Below, in pieces: positions 32,755-36,310 of a stretch of 36,310 nucleotides of DNA. The DNA comes from Folioceros fuciformis (Eukaryota; Anthocerotophyta; Anthocerotopsida; Anthocerotales). The notes under the pieces were generated by a model. It was given only the letters and a program-made list of their open reading frames with translations. It did no database searches and was not told the origin of the DNA. Location: the NCBI GenBank assembly GCA_049999805.1, contig JBNGIO010006317.1:1-36310 (forward strand). The letters are read 5' to 3'. The position numbers and the translations under genes were made by a program. Positions within the stretch are counted from its first letter, which is position 1. The number at the start of each line of letters is the position of its first letter.

Positions 32755-35071
32755 ATGTACGGAGAGGACTGGGAGCTTCGGCTCTCCATGGAACGGGAGG
32801 GCGCGTCAGTGTTCACGATCAACACAAGCTGGATTCCCAAATGTGTCAAGAAGAACGGCTCGTGCTCGGAGCCTGTGCTCATGAGGCAGTATGCTGTGCG
32901 GGAGATTAATGTTCTTCTCTGGGCTGGCTTTTTCTTCGTGATGTGGGTTCTGAGCAGGAGGCTGGTGAGCTTGGGGCTGCTGTGGATTAAGGCGAGCCGG
33001 CTGCCAGGGCCCCCGCCTTCGCACTTCGCTAAGCTCGCAAACTGCGAGAACCTTACCGGTACTGGGCCTTGTGAAGAGTCGTTGAATCGTTGAGTGTGCG
33101 TGGTTGAAGCTGGTGCGTGACAGGCCCGCCTTGGTTTGCAGAGTACTTTCGGGGCTTGCATCAGGCTTATGGTCCTATTGTGAGGGTGTGGCTTGGGCCT
33201 TCTCGGGCGCTTGTGTCGATCAAGGATCGGAATCTAGCTGAGGAGATGCTGTTCCGGGCCAAGGACCGAGAACGAAAAATTTGCAAAGCGGTGGAGCATG
33301 CTTTTGGGAAAGGAAGTCTTTGCACAGCTTCGTATTCTCAGGTTTGTTGAGCATTAATTTTGCCTTCGTGGAATGATTTGGTGGATTTTCTCTCATCGAA
33401 GTGTGTTGCTTGCGGCAGGTCAAGCAGAAGCGTTTCTACTTGTATGAGCACCTAACGGGAAAGCTTGTAGAATCCCTGCATCCCATTTCTGTGAAGGTTG
33501 CCTTACAGGTTAAGGCTTGGGCCCAGCCTGGGAAGGATGGATGGGCAGTGGACAGCAAAAGGGCCGCACAGCACATGGCATTTGCTTCGTTATGTGTGTT
33601 TCTCTTCGGTGAGAGCTTCTTGGTCTGGCCTGGCGCACAGGAGTTTGAAAGCGTTATGATGGAGACCTCATCCCAGACATGCCTCTGGGCCAAGTATAAT
33701 GTCGTGGTGCCTTTCTGGAGCAGAGAGTACTGGAAGTATAGGAAGATGTGTAGGAGGTTACAAGCCTTAGCAGAAGACATCTTGGGTTTCAGAAGGCAGC
33801 AAAGAATGGAGAGGAAGGGAGACGTGAGTCAACAGGTTTGTTACCTGGATGAAGTAGACGCTATCATTGCGTCGGGTGGAGACAGAAATGTTCCTTTCAT
33901 CGAGGACTTAGTTCGTGGCACTGATAGCCGTAGTGTTTGCGTCATTCCTCCTGATGAAGTGAGAGGACATGTCATGGCTGTCCTATACCATGGCCTGAGG
34001 ACCGTTGGAACCGTCATGAATGGCTTTCTGATAAGACTTGCGCATGAGCCTGACGTCCAAGCTAAGGTCCACATTGCACCCACTTCTTGTTATGAGTGGT
34101 GTGTAGTGCCGGCCTCCAAGGTATCTGTGGGTTAAAACACTCTTCTGTCGTTGTCAATATAGGTCTATGCAGAGATTGAGGAGATTTGCAAAGAGAACAT
34201 TCCCACTGCAGCGAATATCAGGGAGATGCATTACTTGAAGGCTGCACTATATGAGTCTTCTCGGCTTACCCCCGGCGGGCCTGTGGTGGCCAGGTGTTCA
34301 CTGGACCGTGGTGAGTACAATTCGTTTGGTACTGCTATGTTAGTATATTACGGTGTGAGTTTCTGTATCGTTCAGCTGTCCACAAGTGTAAGCTTTCACG
34401 CAGATTTGCATCTAGGGAACACCGTTTTGCCAGCGGGAGTTCTTTTGTCTGTTCCAGTTGAAGTGCTCCAGACAGACATCCAAGAATGTGGTCAGGATGC
34501 AAGTGAATTTCGTCCTGAGAGGTTCCTCTCATTGCCTGCCGTCCAGAGTTCCGGCCAGTCAAAATCTGGTTCAGGGTTGACTGTCCTTCCTAACGAGAAC
34601 CGGGGTTTGGGGTCAGGTGGGTGTTTTGGCTTTCACAACTTGGCACGGTGTGGTTACACCATTGCATTTCTACTGTTGGATGCTGCATTGGGTACCATGG
34701 CTCTGAGAGTGTACTGGTATGGAAAGTAATGTTGTAATGAGTGTCCTGGATGCAGACAGGCCAGCGTTCCAGAAACCTGGCTCAAGTGTTTTATACATGA
34801 CCTATGGCTCGGGTCCAAGATGTTGTGTTGGCCAGAACGCTGCAACACAGCAGATGATGACACTTGTGTCCTGCATTTTACAGCTGTTTACGGTAAGGAG
34901 TGGTTTGGTGTTATTGCACTTTCTTTTTCCTGCCTCTCTGTTTCCGTAGGTAAGGATTGTGAGGCATTGGTCTGAAAACTGCAGGTGCAACCTGGAAATG
35001 ACGTTGAACAAAAGCTCACGTCAAGATCTAACTTGACGCCCTCAAGCCTTTTGCTCATTCCACGCGAATGA
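32755..35071 (+). CDS. Cytochrome P450, complete, 7 exons, family not assigned
   Basis: Haem-thiolate monooxygenase, expected in the ER membrane; substrate unknown. Exons: 32755-33058, 33124-33341, 33419-34066, 34163-34310, 34404-34616, 34756-34892, 34985-35071; GT-AG and in phase, 584 aa. Residues 1-50 form an unusual polar extension before the membrane anchor (about 51-68, INVLLWAGFFFVMWVL), then a Pro-rich hinge LPGPPP (83-88). The K-helix ExxR is E421-S-S-R424. EFRPERF gives the PERF motif. The haem motif is YGSGPRCCVG with C534 as the axial ligand and Tyr527 in place of the usual Phe. The I-helix reads H365-G-L-R-T369, so the acidic residue before the conserved Thr is Arg. The C-terminus RSNLTPSSLLLIPRE fits P450s. 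The last exon uses the acceptor at 34984; an alternative at 34949 gives a different, less P450-like end. The family is not a common angiosperm one that I recognise. Confidence 0.9.
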
Positions 35072-36310
35072 TTCGGGACCCGTGGAACAGGGTTTTTTCT
35101 CTGGTTTATCATGAACATGCGTTTTTGTAAGTGGAGCCTGAAGGTGGGCTGGCACTGGGGATTTTTTTGACGCTGAGAAGTGTCTTTTTGCCTGAGCACG
35201 ATGGATGCTCAAGTTTTTCCTCTGAACAGGGTCTGACTGGGAAGGACCGATCAGAGTTGTGGGGATCTAGTGAGGGAAGTGGTACCTATGTCCTTTTGGT
35301 CTTTCAAGTGGGAGGTACTGACGGTTGATGATGGTAAAAGACCTACTTGTTGGCCTAAAATATGAGGTGGCAACCTTGATGGTTGGACCTATCTTGTTGT
35401 AAAATCATGTTTCGTCCATGATGCTGGATGCTGAATGTTATTTGGAAATCAGTCAATCCTTCAAGGGTGCAAAGGAGTGACAACCGCCATACTGTTTTCG
35501 GGGTGCTATTCCGGACGGAAAGGCCTTGTGACATTTGTATGAAGTACTTATCCGTCAGTGGAGTAAAAGAAAGCATTCCATGTCCTACATTGTGATCATC
35601 CCTTGTTATGGTTAGCCATCTCCATGTGACCTGATCTCATAAACGGGGATCGTAGGGTGCTGGAGGTGGACACAGGAGTCTTGGGAAATCTTCACGGTAG
35701 TGGAGGTTTCCTCTAAATTTTCAGGAATAATGGAACACGATCCTTCAACCAGAGGATGCAAACTTGAACGGATCAGGTTGCCCAAAAAATCCACTCCTGG
35801 TCGACGAACTGTCTCATTCACGTCCGGCTTGTGCTCAGCCTGTTTTTCTGGGGTCCCAAACATGCCTGACAATCGCCAGTTTCCTCAGCTTCGCTTGCTG
35901 ATCACCAAGTGTACAACCCTAATGTGCCCACTTTATAGCCCGTGTTCAGAACAAGCCGACAACACATAAAAGGAAGGTATTCAGAACGAGCCAACAGCTG
36001 GCCAGCCCTCATCCGCACCACATATAGGATTAGGGCTGGCTCCACCTGCGACATCTATTGTGAAAATAGGCAGACATTGCTTCAAGTCGCTGGTATGATC
36101 AGCCTCGGCTTGCTGAGTGCTCAGAACTTAGCAACCCTAATCACTCCCGATAGGACTCCGGCTAATTTCTCTAATGAGACTACCACGATCGACTCAAACA
36201 TCCGACAAGAAGCAAGGATGCGCATTCACATTTCAATTTCTCTGGCTGCCGTTGAGACAACCACCACAATTCCACTACAAAAAGGCTAATGACGCCAGAG
36301 TCATCAGGCT
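35072..36310. other. P450 downstream region to window end
   Basis: 1.24 kb with the P450 3' UTR and intergenic sequence. ORFs of 65-115 codons lack recognisable similarity. A direct pair TTCAGAAC(A/G)AGCC(G/A)ACA occurs at about 35945 and 35980, followed by the stem-loop listed separately. Confidence 0.5.
36001..36040. repeat. Short stem-loop (14-bp arms, 12-nt loop)
   Basis: GCCAGCCCTCATCC (36001-36014) and GGATTAGGGCTGGC (36027-36040) are complementary at 13 of 14 positions with the loop GCACCACATATA. No T-run follows that would suggest a polymerase III terminator. Function unknown; it could be a small inverted repeat of a transposon remnant. Confidence 0.8.

Overview
This is nuclear DNA of a green land plant. 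The genes are interrupted by short GT-AG introns (mostly about 70-250 bp), there are no bacterial operons, and the set of families is plant-typical: homogentisate phytyltransferase, SPT6-like factor with a WG/GW tail, gelsolin-domain MAPK phosphatase MKP1, the divergent importin alpha IMPA-9, and a chloroplast UPF0301/AlgH protein. Divergent proteins, including a P450 I cannot assign to a family, hint at a non-seed plant such as a bryophyte, lycophyte or fern. That is inference; the lineage cannot be fixed from sequence alone. Three runs of exactly 100 N (16944-17043, 17714-17813, 25359-25458) are assembly gaps.

Layout. 1-686 (minus): 5' part of HPT/VTE2 (tocopherol synthesis), running off the left edge. 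1225-7465 (minus): complete 13-exon SPT6L, 1630 aa. 7600-9000: short tandem duplications and microsatellite. 9227-10237 (plus): intronless homocysteine S-methyltransferase, 336 aa. 12276-13836 (plus): 8-exon TLC-domain membrane protein, 274 aa. 15949-18888 (plus): MKP1, broken by two assembly gaps. 19680-21660: AT-rich block of decayed direct repeats. 21927-24961 (minus): complete 11-exon IMPA-9-like importin alpha, 547 aa. 28070-30414 (plus): 5-exon gene for a 650-aa low-complexity protein with an N-terminal Met-Gly-Cys acylation signal, family not recognised. 31098-32045 (minus): intronless plastid UPF0301/AlgH-like protein, 315 aa. 32755-35071 (plus): 7-exon cytochrome P450, 584 aa, with an atypical I-helix.

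For the multi-exon genes I joined exons by hand. In SPT6L, TLC, IMPA-9, the orphan and the P450 every junction is GT-AG and keeps reading phase from ATG to stop, so these models are strong, though without transcript support.

The genes do not form one pathway. Shared themes are only general: transcription elongation and nuclear import (SPT6L, IMPA-9), MAPK signalling (MKP1), plastid metabolism (HPT, UPF0301), methionine cycling (HMT). The least explained coding content is the acylated orphan protein and the atypical P450. No mobile element with coding capacity, CRISPR array, rRNA or tRNA was found.
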